Made by a program: the position numbers and the translations under genes. A stretch of 19,590 bases of DNA, taken from CAYSRM01 sp964475205 (GTDB taxonomy: Bacteria; Verrucomicrobiota; Kiritimatiellia; UBA8416; CAYSRM01). Positions 7,283 to 14,762 of this stretch are shown in pieces (position 1 is the stretch's first letter; each line of letters opens with the position of its first letter). Where the stretch lies: assembly GCA_964475205.1 (NCBI GenBank), contig CAYYVQ010000057.1, positions 1-19,590 on the forward strand, read 5' to 3'. Under the pieces are notes generated by a model, which saw only the letters and a list, made by a program, of their open reading frames with translations, did no database searches and was not told where the DNA came from.

Positions 7283-8227
7283 CTATTCATCTTCATCTTC
7301 CCCTGTAACGGGAGAAAGAGCGTTGGGGTCGGCTACCGGTTCCTTGCCCACCAGCCCTACGAGCAGATGTTCATTCGAAACCGGATCATAACGAAGTTGC
7401 CTGAGTAGCCTGAAATTTTCAATGTCTCTGGTGTTTTTTACGTGAATTCTGCGACCGGTACATGGAAGCTTGGTATCCCCTATCATGATATGCTTTGTTT
7501 CAGCAGGCTTCACCGGATGTTCCTCTTCTATAAAAGTGCGAACCTTCTCTTCAAGTTGCGCAATGTCGACATCCAGCTTTTTCGGAAAGCCTATAACAAA
7601 GCCGTGCCTGACTTCGGAGTGTATGTCCGGCGGATCATAGCCGTAATCGCTGATCAAGATCATGGTGGTTATGTCTTCTGCAGTATGAGCCATAATCCTG
7701 TAACGCCCGCCTTCTTCCGCCTCCTGCTTCAGCGTAAGGGGAGATGGCCCGAAAACCGTAGGGCGATGAAGCCGGACTTCCTCGCCGACTGAAATCAGGA
7801 CCTGGGCATTATGCCCGAGCTGTTCATAAACAAGATCAAAATGTTCAACGACCACTCTTTTTTCATTGCGGACAGCCGCCTTTATGGCTGCGACTATCTC
7901 ATAAGTTTGCCGAAAGGCTCTTTCGTATCTGGCGTCTATATGGAAAGTGTGCGCGGTAAAAAAGCCATCATCAGCAGATTCGTATATCGGGGCGGAGCTG
8001 ATGTTTATTCCTTCGTCGTCATTGGTGAGCTCCAGTCCGGGAAACAAGCCTCTGATAAGCGTGGATTTGCCGGAACCCTCGCCTCCGATAACCCCTATTA
8101 ACAGATCAGATGGATACAGGTAGCGTTCAGCCATAACTTTGCCCAGCTCATAAAGCCGACCCTTGCCGCGCGGCGCAAAGTAATTGGCAGACAGAAGATG
8201 ATCCCTGGCAGCGTAGATTCTAGTCAC
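7283..8227 (-). CDS. P-loop NTPase-like protein of methylaspartate operons (has a tRNA_SAD-like C/H segment)
   Basis: The 314-residue cytosolic protein has a clear Walker A, GGEGSGKST at 48-56, after an N-terminal segment of about 40 residues. The following region (about 60-160) looks like a kinase-type P-loop domain, with an ERAFRQTYE helix and VVVEHFDLVYEQLG. The C-terminal part has HTAEDIT (181-187), HSEVRH (203-208) and CTGRRIHVKNTRDIENF (C256, H262). The last loosely resembles the Cys/His region of the AlaRS second additional (editing) domain, and I recall relatives being annotated with that name. The biochemical function is unknown. The start is GTG 8227, which overlaps the previous TGA (GTGA) and is supported by a strong GGAGGT 6 bases upstream. 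The acidic tail ends GEDEDE. A role in ATP-dependent maintenance of the mutase, or in CoA/citramalate chemistry, is only a hypothesis. Confidence 0.7.
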   Translation of the reverse strand: MTRIYAARDHLLSANYFAPRGKGRLYELGKVMAERYLYPSDLLIGVIGGEGSGKSTLIRGLFPGLELTNDDEGINISSAPIYESADDGFFTAHTFHIDARYERAFRQTYEIVAAIKAAVRNEKRVVVEHFDLVYEQLGHNAQVLISVGEEVRLHRPTVFGPSPLTLKQEAEEGGRYRIMAHTAEDITTMILISDYGYDPPDIHSEVRHGFVIGFPKKLDVDIAQLEEKVRTFIEEEHPVKPAETKHIMIGDTKLPCTGRRIHVKNTRDIENFRLLRQLRYDPVSNEHLLVGLVGKEPVADPNALSPVTGEDEDE

Positions 8228-8538
8228 AGGTCTACCTCCATGTCCAGGAGAGGCGCATGCTGCTGGGCGCCGTAAACGTCAGTGTCGCCCTCCGTCCCGG
8301 CGGGCACTGTTCTACTCATGCTTACTTTAACAGCTTTACCGGGGTCAAAGTATATAATGGATTTAATCCGTTCCTGATGCACACGGTAAGCAGTTGCTAT
8401 CGCTTCCACGGCAATAGCGCGTTTTGACTTTGCCAGCTCATAATCCTTCCTGTCATTGAAAAGTATGTCCAGCGTCAACTCGAAAGGACTCGCATTCTTC
8501 GATCTTATGACTTTTGCAATGGACCTTAAGGTTCTCAT
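8224..8538 (-). CDS. DUF4387 family protein
   Basis: The 104-residue protein opens with MRTLRSIAKVIRSKNASPFE and continues with LTLDILFNDRKDYELAKSK (about 22-40) and IIYFDPGKAVKVSMSR (about 61-76). This is the pattern of DUF4387, a small family I know as a partner, sometimes fused, of AtuA/DUF1446 proteins. It has no signal peptide, membrane helix or recognisable catalytic motif. It overlaps the AtuA gene upstream by 4 bases (ATGA) and the P-loop gene downstream by 4 bases (GTGA), so the three proteins are translationally coupled and probably made in fixed ratio. The tight pairing with AtuA suggests a hetero-oligomer. The reaction is unknown. Confidence 0.75.
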   Translation of the reverse strand: MRTLRSIAKVIRSKNASPFELTLDILFNDRKDYELAKSKRAIAVEAIATAYRVHQERIKSIIYFDPGKAVKVSMSRTVPAGTEGDTDVYGAQQHAPLLDMEVDL

Positions 8539-9896
8539 ATCTTCATTGTCTCCAGCCGGAAAAGACTCTGATCGGTGATTGCCATGATATGGTAAATGGA
8601 AAACTCATAGGCGGCGCCTATGGAAATATCAGACGGCGAAAAAGGAAAAGCAAGGTTGCCGGCAGTTGATATCCGCCCGGGATACCCATAGTGCAGAAGC
8701 TTGGAACGCGCAATGCCGCAAAGCGTATCGGCCGTGTCCTGGTCACTGCCCAAAGCCTCAATAACTATTCCAAGTTCATGCGAAGATGTCTTTCTTACCG
8801 GCTCCAGGTTTCCCATAACACCGTCTTTGCCGTAAACATGAAAATGAACGACTCCTTCCATGGACTCGGCTTCCGCAACAGACATGGTATGTTTCTTCAC
8901 AACATCAAGCACATCCTCTATCGAGTCTATCATTACAGGATCCCTTGCCCCGGCCATACAGGCTGTGCGATAACCTGTTATGGCGGAGCCTTCCACCTTG
9001 ATCGTGTAGCTCCCGGCTTCATGAAAACGACTGCCTGTAACACGAACCGTTCCAGACCCGGCATCAGAAAACTCAGCCCGATCCAACAGTAATGAGCCGC
9101 CGGGGCCGGGCAGATTATAAGGGTCGGATTTCTCATAAAGCGAATGGGCGGCAACAGATTCAGGTGTAAATTTCCTGTCCCGACTCAACGGCACAAGAGT
9201 AAATCCCTCTATGTCGAGTATGCCAAGCGCTGGATCTGTGCCGGAGCCAGGATCTGCAGCAATTGCGGCACATTCAAGAATCTTCCCCATGTGAAGCGCA
9301 GGACCAGCCGGATACCCTTTAGAAACCGCAAGCGCAGCAAAGGGCGCCGGATCATAAGCGCGTCCCGCAAGGATAACGTCACAGTTTTCCGCGTGCGCCT
9401 TCATTATAGGCTCCATTCCCATTTGAGCCACTATGTTAGTCGATCTATCAACAGCTTCCATGGTAAGCGGCGGCGCGCCGCCGACAGGAATCATGTTCCC
9501 ATGAGCAAGCGCTTGAGAAATTACTCCTGCTTCTATATCAGCATAGATAATACCCAGTTTGAAAGAGATTCCGCTTTCCCTGGCTATCTCTTGTACTATA
9601 TGCCTGCACCATTCCAGGTGACTCTTTGCTCCACTGCCCCCCGCCGTCCCGACAACAACCGGAATCCGCAACGGAACCGCGCTGGTGATAATTCGCCTGA
9701 GATCCCGTTTCACAGATGCCCGATCTGTAAACGATTTGCCCGAACCCAGATAGTAAGGACCGGGATCTACTGAGCCGCCGTCAACGGCAACAATATCAGG
9801 TTTCATATCCATTCCAGCCCTGAAAGCATCGTCAGGAAAGCCATAGCCAAGTATTGCCGTTGGCGCCAGAACTTTGAATTTACTGTTTTCTTTCAT
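8535..9896 (-). CDS. AtuA/DUF1446 family protein (acyclic terpene utilisation-like)
   Basis: The 453-residue protein shows AtuA/DUF1446 landmarks: KVLAPTAILGYGFPDDAF, DIVAVDGGSVDPGPYYLG (about 34-51), PVVVGTAGGSGAKSHLEW (about 79-96), VGGAPPL, CDVILAGRAYDPAPFA (about 172-187) and a GARDP motif near 318. The family is named from Pseudomonas acyclic terpene catabolism, but its biochemistry is not settled, and terpene use is not implied here. No transmembrane segment is seen. ATG 9896 lies 1 base after the ammonia-lyase stop, and the 3' end overlaps DUF4387. The position between the ammonia-lyase and mesaconase genes points to a step or support function in glutamate breakdown, for instance handling of mesaconate or citramalate. 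That is inference from context only. Confidence 0.8.
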   Translation of the reverse strand: MKENSKFKVLAPTAILGYGFPDDAFRAGMDMKPDIVAVDGGSVDPGPYYLGSGKSFTDRASVKRDLRRIITSAVPLRIPVVVGTAGGSGAKSHLEWCRHIVQEIARESGISFKLGIIYADIEAGVISQALAHGNMIPVGGAPPLTMEAVDRSTNIVAQMGMEPIMKAHAENCDVILAGRAYDPAPFAALAVSKGYPAGPALHMGKILECAAIAADPGSGTDPALGILDIEGFTLVPLSRDRKFTPESVAAHSLYEKSDPYNLPGPGGSLLLDRAEFSDAGSGTVRVTGSRFHEAGSYTIKVEGSAITGYRTACMAGARDPVMIDSIEDVLDVVKKHTMSVAEAESMEGVVHFHVYGKDGVMGNLEPVRKTSSHELGIVIEALGSDQDTADTLCGIARSKLLHYGYPGRISTAGNLAFPFSPSDISIGAAYEFSIYHIMAITDQSLFRLETMKI

Positions 9897-9897
9897 T

Positions 9898-11139
9898 TCA
9901 CTTCTTGCGACTCAAAAGGGCCAGGGTCCGTTCCATCTCGTTTCGGACTATCATGTAACCTTCATCAAATCCCATTCCAGGTTTCGCGAGCATTCTGTCT
10001 GGCCGCGCCGCCAACGCCGCATGAACACAACAGCGCGCAGACATGTCAGTTTCATTGCAGGTTCCGCCCTGGTAAGATTCCATTTTTTTCTTCCGGCAGT
10101 ACAACACGGCCTCAACCACGTTATTCATGCCTCCCAGGTCAGGTGTTTTCACTTGTATCATATCGCAACACGCTGCGTCGGTGAAATCCCTGATGTCTTC
10201 AAGTGTATTGCACCATTCGTCTGCCACGATCTTGACATCTATACCAGAGCGTTGCAGTGAATCACGAAGCATCGAGAGACTGTCAATCTGAGCCGCTTTT
10301 TCCTCCATATCCACCGGTCCTTCAATATAAAGGGGAAATTCTCCGGCCACATCATTCAAACCTGCAAGGTATTCGCTCATTCTGGCAACGTCGTTATCAA
10401 ATATGGTCCCAAGGTTTCCATACACATCTATGTGTATGTCAGGAGAATAATCCTCATCAAGACGCAGCTTTCTGATTCGCGCGGCCAGCCATTCAACATA
10501 CTCAACAAGCTTGTTACCGTCCCTTCCAAGCTTGTCTTCCACGTTGTTAATCAAAGCGTGTGGAAGAACATCTACATGCTTGAGAATCATCCGATCAGCG
10601 CTGTCATAACGATGATCGCCAGTCTGTCCGAATACCGGCACAGGTTCACATATGACCGGCAGATCGTATTCCTCGCATATAACCTCGACCCGCAGCCTGC
10701 CTGAGGCTTTGGCGACAGCATCCAGCAGGGCCTGGCTCAGTCCATACCTGAGCGCAGTATGAAGCTTCTTCCCATCCTTCCTTACGCCCGCGAGCATCGC
10801 ATCTGCTTCCCTGAAACACCCGACATCATAGCCTGTCAACAAAGGCCGGATCTCTTCATTCAGAAAAGGCAAATAATGTTCTGCCAGAAAAAGGGGATCA
10901 CGACCGCCCGCGCCGGAGTATTGCACAGCCGCCGCGTCGCCCAGGGCAATGGCTCCGTTATCAAGAATGATCATGATGGAAATACATTCGCCGGCCTGGC
11001 GGATGGTCTTGAAACCAGGAGTTACAGGTTCGCCTTCATATGTAAACCCGTCGGAAGAAGCGCCTTTCTTGATTGCGCGCTGATCGTCAAAGAAAAAACC
11101 TGCGCTTCCCGCACAAAACAGAACATCAGCTATATTCAT
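9898..11139 (-). CDS. mal: Methylaspartate ammonia-lyase (EC 4.3.1.2)
   Basis: The enzyme removes ammonia from (2S,3S)-3-methylaspartate to give mesaconate. It belongs to the enolase superfamily, with a TIM barrel and Mg2+ and K+ cofactors. At 413 residues it has the length of the Clostridium tetanomorphum enzyme, and the known catalytic residues fall at the same numbers. K331 is in MIQVKTPDLGG, H194 in VLPHALIN, the metal ligands are D238 (IHIDVYGNLG), E273 (YIEGPVD) and D307 (IVADEWC), and the substrate contacts are Q172, Q329, T360 and C361. This is very strong support for an active enzyme. It overlaps glmE upstream by 4 bases (ATGA) and is followed after 1 base by the AtuA gene, so it is firmly inside the operon. 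Confidence 0.97.
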   Translation of the reverse strand: MNIADVLFCAGSAGFFFDDQRAIKKGASSDGFTYEGEPVTPGFKTIRQAGECISIMIILDNGAIALGDAAAVQYSGAGGRDPLFLAEHYLPFLNEEIRPLLTGYDVGCFREADAMLAGVRKDGKKLHTALRYGLSQALLDAVAKASGRLRVEVICEEYDLPVICEPVPVFGQTGDHRYDSADRMILKHVDVLPHALINNVEDKLGRDGNKLVEYVEWLAARIRKLRLDEDYSPDIHIDVYGNLGTIFDNDVARMSEYLAGLNDVAGEFPLYIEGPVDMEEKAAQIDSLSMLRDSLQRSGIDVKIVADEWCNTLEDIRDFTDAACCDMIQVKTPDLGGMNNVVEAVLYCRKKKMESYQGGTCNETDMSARCCVHAALAARPDRMLAKPGMGFDEGYMIVRNEMERTLALLSRKK

Positions 11140-12575
11140 TTAGGTCTCCCGACCAGTCGCCCCTTGCTTATGGCATATATATCGTCCGTTACCATGTCAA
11201 AGGATGGCTTTCTGTCTTCGTGCGCCGCACGCTTTGATATTTTCTCGGCATGGAGGTCTCGACATTCTTTGTCTACAGGAACATTGCCCCATTCAAGCAC
11301 GCGAATAGCTCCGTCATCGTCACGAACAGGTATCAAACGGCCCCTGTTGCAGATAGAGGGAGAAAAAGGAACATCTAATACGCCTTCCTTGAAAGCCGCT
11401 ACAACGCCTGCAGCTATAGAACCGTACCCCATGCTTAAGACCCTGGAAAGAACACTCTCGGTTTCTCTTTCTATCAAATCCTTTTCCTCTTCCAGCTCAA
11501 GAGTCAAGGGAACAGCCTGCTCGGTAAGCATGTCAACAATCTGACGAGTTGTTTTCAGTCCCTGGAGGTTATCCTCGGCAAGAGGCACGCCCAGGGCTTC
11601 GGCAGGCGTCTTGACGATTACCTTGGTTGTTTTGGTTAACGCAGGCACAACAGAACCCCAGCTTATCACTCCTAATGCCTTGGCCCTGTCCTCGGGAAAT
11701 CCGCCCATCCACTGATGAAAAACATCCGTAAGTTGATAATCCTCAAAGCCTGAAGATCGGAAATACTTGTGGGCAATCTCTCGCAGCGAAAGCATCGCCG
11801 CCAGATCCTGCACCAGGCAGCCGCTCTGTCCATACCCCAGCGATATGGATTTGACACCCTGGCTCAAAGCCAGCAAACCTTCCAGAACAGCAACAGCGTG
11901 GCTCATGAACGGCGGAACAAGCGTTCCCGTGAGCGGCCCGAAAGGTTCACGGTTTATCCGTATGCCCTGCTCTTCATACAAACCGACAAGACGATCAACA
12001 TAACTCCAGTTACAGATGGACTCCTCAAGCGGTATCCTCTTTGTATAAGGAATATTATATGAAATGCCCCCGCCTTCAAATGAGGTAAAACCGGACGCAA
12101 GAGAGATCTCAGCCAGAAGCCGGGCGTCAGGTGTGCCATGCCTGACTTCAATAGGTTTCCGTACACTTTCGGTCAGAAGCCGACAGCTCTTAATGCCATA
12201 ATTCACCGCCGGAAAACCGTTTAGCTCGGATTTTCCGGTTTCCTGCGACCTGAGCATCCCGCGTTCTGCGTTTTCATACCGGTTCTGACGGGTGTAGGAG
12301 TCTATGGTTGCAGGAAGCAGGTCACATCTATCCTGAAGCTCCTGAAGAAGTTCTATCTGCTTCTCAACAAGAGCCACTCCGGCCCTGGGTTGAAGCAGGA
12401 CTCTTCGATTCTCAGAGGCATCATCCAGGGCCGCTGCAAACGATTTATCCGCCGGCAATGAGCGATGATACCGGTATGCTTCCTCAAGATCCACATCTGC
12501 GCCGGTGGGCCAGGAGGCCAGAACTTTTTCACGAGCTTCATAAAATGCGCCAAGATCTATTCTGCTGTCCGGCAT
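11136..12575 (-). CDS. glmE: Glutamate mutase (methylaspartate mutase) epsilon subunit
   Basis: This is the catalytic TIM-barrel subunit, which with GlmS and adenosylcobalamin converts L-glutamate to (2S,3S)-3-methylaspartate. At 479 residues it is close to the family length (about 483). The arginines that clamp the substrate in the family are present as R64 (LLQPRAGV), R99 (YTRQNRYENAE) and R145 (PIEVRHGTPD). EGGGISYNIPY contributes E167, Y173 and Y177. SLGYGQSGCLVQDLAA (about 245-260) is the conserved barrel segment. It overlaps glmS by 19 bases, more than the 4-base overlaps elsewhere in the operon, which again implies translational coupling. No reactivating factor gene (glmL/mutL) separates the two subunit genes, unlike the clostridial glmS-mutL-glmE order known from the literature. 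Confidence 0.97.
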   Translation of the reverse strand: MPDSRIDLGAFYEAREKVLASWPTGADVDLEEAYRYHRSLPADKSFAAALDDASENRRVLLQPRAGVALVEKQIELLQELQDRCDLLPATIDSYTRQNRYENAERGMLRSQETGKSELNGFPAVNYGIKSCRLLTESVRKPIEVRHGTPDARLLAEISLASGFTSFEGGGISYNIPYTKRIPLEESICNWSYVDRLVGLYEEQGIRINREPFGPLTGTLVPPFMSHAVAVLEGLLALSQGVKSISLGYGQSGCLVQDLAAMLSLREIAHKYFRSSGFEDYQLTDVFHQWMGGFPEDRAKALGVISWGSVVPALTKTTKVIVKTPAEALGVPLAEDNLQGLKTTRQIVDMLTEQAVPLTLELEEEKDLIERETESVLSRVLSMGYGSIAAGVVAAFKEGVLDVPFSPSICNRGRLIPVRDDDGAIRVLEWGNVPVDKECRDLHAEKISKRAAHEDRKPSFDMVTDDIYAISKGRLVGRPK

Positions 12576-13033
12576 GCTTGTTTCCTTCCAATGTCTTCCA
12601 ACAGTGTCGCAAAAACGTTTTTCAGATCACAGTCAGCAGGAAAGGCCCGATCAAAACCCATCGCAAGAAACGTTTTTTGAACATCGGAAAAATCTTCGGA
12701 GCCAACCCCAAGGTTGCCGCCAACATAAAGAACCACCCTGTCCAGGCCTTTTTCACGGAATTTTTCCGCCAGCCCGTCGCAATCCAGCTTGGCGTGTCCG
12801 TACAGAGAGGATACCATAACAGCATCCGCGTTGTGTTCAATGGCAGCTTCCACGAATTCTTCATGGGTGATCATTACGCCCAGGTTTATGACGTCAAAAC
12901 CGGCTTCGGTAAGCTTTCTTTCGAGGATTATGTTTCCCACTGCGTGGCAGTCTGATCCTATTACCCCCAGTATAATGCGAATTCTTTTTTTTTCCATTGC
13001 GCATTGCGAAATGAGGTCAGTCCTGTCATTCAT
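12557..13033 (-). CDS. glmS: Glutamate mutase (methylaspartate mutase) sigma subunit, cobalamin-binding
   Basis: This is the B12-binding Rossmann-like subunit of glutamate mutase. It has ILGVIGSDCHAVGN with the base-off/His-on motif D-x-H-x-x-G (D28, H30, G33), then VMVSSLYG (about 78-85) and VLYVGGNLGVG (about 106-116), which line the cobalamin nucleotide pocket. The product is 158 residues from ATG 13033. Homology to the known clostridial sequence begins only at MEKKRIRI, whose ATG is at 12997, so the true start may be there (146 residues). Neither ATG has a clear Shine-Dalgarno. A -10-like TAATTT at 13043-13048 would place the transcript start almost on ATG 13033 and would favour a leaderless start there, or a short leader before 12997. 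It is the first gene of the eight-gene operon. Confidence 0.96.
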   Translation of the reverse strand: MNDRTDLISQCAMEKKRIRIILGVIGSDCHAVGNIILERKLTEAGFDVINLGVMITHEEFVEAAIEHNADAVMVSSLYGHAKLDCDGLAEKFREKGLDRVVLYVGGNLGVGSEDFSDVQKTFLAMGFDRAFPADCDLKNVFATLLEDIGRKQACRTAE

Positions 13034-13042
13034 AGTTGGATA

Positions 13043-13072
13043 AAATTACTGATCTTTATGAGAGAAGGTCAA
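13043..13072 (-). promoter_or_regulatory. Candidate promoter of the methylaspartate operon
   Basis: On the minus strand, TTGACC (13067-13072) and TAATTT (13043-13048) are separated by 18 bases, an acceptable sigma70-type arrangement. The predicted transcript start falls about 3 bases before ATG 13033, so the operon mRNA would be nearly leaderless for that start. No cobalamin riboswitch B12-box was recognised upstream. Confidence 0.3.
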
Positions 13073-13118
13073 TTTAAAAAGCAACTTTTGCAAAAAAGAC
13101 ATGATTCTGATTGTCGGC

Positions 13119-13147
13119 TTGCACTGGTTCCCAAAGTTTCTTAATGT
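13119..13147 (+). promoter_or_regulatory. Candidate promoter of the biotin carboxylase gene
   Basis: TTGCAC (13119-13124) and TAATGT (13142-13147) are separated by exactly 17 bases on the plus strand. The resulting leader would be about 110 bases before ATG 13266. It lies back to back with the operon promoter candidate, leaving about 46 bases between the two -35 boxes for shared regulators. Confidence 0.35.
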
Positions 13148-13265
13148 GCGGCACGATCCAGACAGGGTTGTTTGATGGAGAGGCTGGCTTCTGTTGCTTT
13201 GCGCTCGAGCGACTTGTCTCCGTCCAGGCCTGATATATGGACTGACCGGTTAAAAGGAGTTGTCA

Positions 13266-14684
13266 ATGTTCAGAAAAATTCTGGTAGCCAATCGCGGTGA
13301 AATTGCCGTGCGTATTATACGAGCGTGCAAAGAGATGGGCGTAGCATCGGTCGCGGTTTATTCCGAGGCGGATCGGGAAAGCCTGCATGTCAGGCTGGCC
13401 GATGAAGCCGTATGCATCGGCCCGGCTCGTGCCCTGGAATCGTATTTGCGTGCGGATAAGGTTTTGCGGGCAGCGCGCAAGACCGGAGCACAGGCGGTTC
13501 ACCCCGGTTACGGGTTTCTTTCGGAAAATGCTGACTTTGCCACAAGTTGCGCCGACAACGGGATCACATTCATCGGGCCGCTTCCGGCGACTATCAGGAA
13601 AATGGGCGATAAAGCAGTTGCCCGCGAAACCATGGAGCATGCGGGTGTGCCCCTGCCTCCCGGCACACATAAACCCGTGAGAGACAGGGCAAGGGCATTA
13701 TCTCTGGCCGGCGAAATCGGGTATCCGCTGCTCATCAAGCCGGCTGCCGGCGGCGGTGGCAAGGGTATGCGCATTGTTCATTCGCGCAAAGAACTTGTGC
13801 CGGCTATTGATTTTTCGCGAAGCGAGGCAGAAGCGGCTTTTGGTTCAGGCGACATTTACGTGGAAAAAGTGATTCCAAACGCGCGCCATATTGAGATCCA
13901 GGTGCTGGCAGATAACCACGGCAATGTTGTTCACCTGGGCGAACGCGAATGTTCTGTTCAGCGCCGCTACCAGAAATTAGTTGAAGAATCTCCGTCTCCT
14001 GCTTTGAATCAACAACTCCGCGAAGATATGGGACAGGCGGCGATTGCCGCGGCAAAAGCCGTGGGTTATTCCGGAGCGGGAACAGTTGAGTTTCTTCTGG
14101 ACCGCGATGGAAAGTTCCATTTCATCGAGATGAACACCCGCATCCAGGTAGAACATCCTGTCACTGAATGGGTAACCGGTGTGGACCTGGTCAAAGAGCA
14201 AATCCGTGTTGCTTTCGGTGAAACCCTTGGATTTGAGCAGGAGGATATTTGCATAAACGGCCATGCTATTGAATGCCGGATCAATGCAGAGGATCCGGAG
14301 CAGGATTTTGCGCCGTCGCCGGAGACCATCTCCGGACTGATCCTCCCAGGTGGTCCCGGAGTAAGGCTGGATACGCATATTTACGACGGTTACACGGTGC
14401 CGCACCACTATGATTCGTTGCTAGCCAAATTGATTGTGTATCATAAAACACGCGATGGGGCGGTTTCCCGAATGCAGCGTGCCCTGTCGGAATTCAGCGC
14501 CCGGACTATTAAGACAACAACGCCTTTTCTTGAGCGGATTCTGCGCGAAAAGGATTTTCGCACCGGCCGCTATGACACGAATCTGGTTGAAAACATGAAA
14601 CGCGGAGACGTTCGGAATAAGCTTCATTCGATAATGAGAAGTATTTCTGAAGCTCTTCATCATCCATACTATATTCCAGACTGA
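13266..14684 (+). CDS. accC: Biotin carboxylase subunit (acetyl-CoA / pyruvate / acyl-CoA carboxylase)
   Basis: The 472-residue ATP-grasp enzyme carboxylates biotin on a partner carrier protein using ATP and bicarbonate. Numbered from ATG 13266, key residues match E. coli AccC almost exactly: K116 (MGDKAVAR), K158 with the GGGGKGMR loop (162-169), HIEIQVL, E275, and E288, N290, R292, E296 in FIEMNTRIQVEHPVTE. A TTG codon at 13260 is in frame, but it abuts the AAAAGGAG ribosome site (ends 13259), whereas ATG 13266 has a 6-base spacer, so ATG is the better start. The protein is slightly longer than AccC (449), with a C-terminal tail ending HHPYYIPD. No biotin carrier or carboxyltransferase gene is nearby, so the complex (acetyl-CoA, pyruvate, propionyl-CoA or other carboxylase) is undetermined. 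It is divergent from the methylaspartate operon. Confidence 0.92.
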   Translation: MFRKILVANRGEIAVRIIRACKEMGVASVAVYSEADRESLHVRLADEAVCIGPARALESYLRADKVLRAARKTGAQAVHPGYGFLSENADFATSCADNGITFIGPLPATIRKMGDKAVARETMEHAGVPLPPGTHKPVRDRARALSLAGEIGYPLLIKPAAGGGGKGMRIVHSRKELVPAIDFSRSEAEAAFGSGDIYVEKVIPNARHIEIQVLADNHGNVVHLGERECSVQRRYQKLVEESPSPALNQQLREDMGQAAIAAAKAVGYSGAGTVEFLLDRDGKFHFIEMNTRIQVEHPVTEWVTGVDLVKEQIRVAFGETLGFEQEDICINGHAIECRINAEDPEQDFAPSPETISGLILPGGPGVRLDTHIYDGYTVPHHYDSLLAKLIVYHKTRDGAVSRMQRALSEFSARTIKTTTPFLERILREKDFRTGRYDTNLVENMKRGDVRNKLHSIMRSISEALHHPYYIPD

Positions 14685-14762
14685 TCATTTTGCCGGGATT
14701 ATGGCATGTTTGTTTTTTCTGTTAGTGGCGTTCCAGAGAGGATGGGAAAGCTGCGACTACTA

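Noticed and set aside
9144..9773. Plus-strand frame of 209 codons opposite the AtuA gene
   Set aside because: Antisense shadow of a gene with clear family motifs; no recognisable domain.
13260..13265. TTG at 13260 as the start of the biotin carboxylase
   Set aside because: It directly abuts the AAAAGGAG ribosome site, leaving no spacer. ATG 13266 has a 6-base spacer and gives catalytic residue numbers that match E. coli AccC.
13034..13265. Cobalamin riboswitch ahead of the B12-dependent mutase operon
   Set aside because: No B12-box-like sequence was seen on the relevant strand, and the predicted leader is too short to hold the structure.
14691..14720. Possible terminator after the biotin carboxylase (TGCC ... 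GGCA followed by a T-rich run)
   Set aside because: The stem is only 4 base pairs with an 8-base loop, and the T-run is broken; too weak to list as a terminator.
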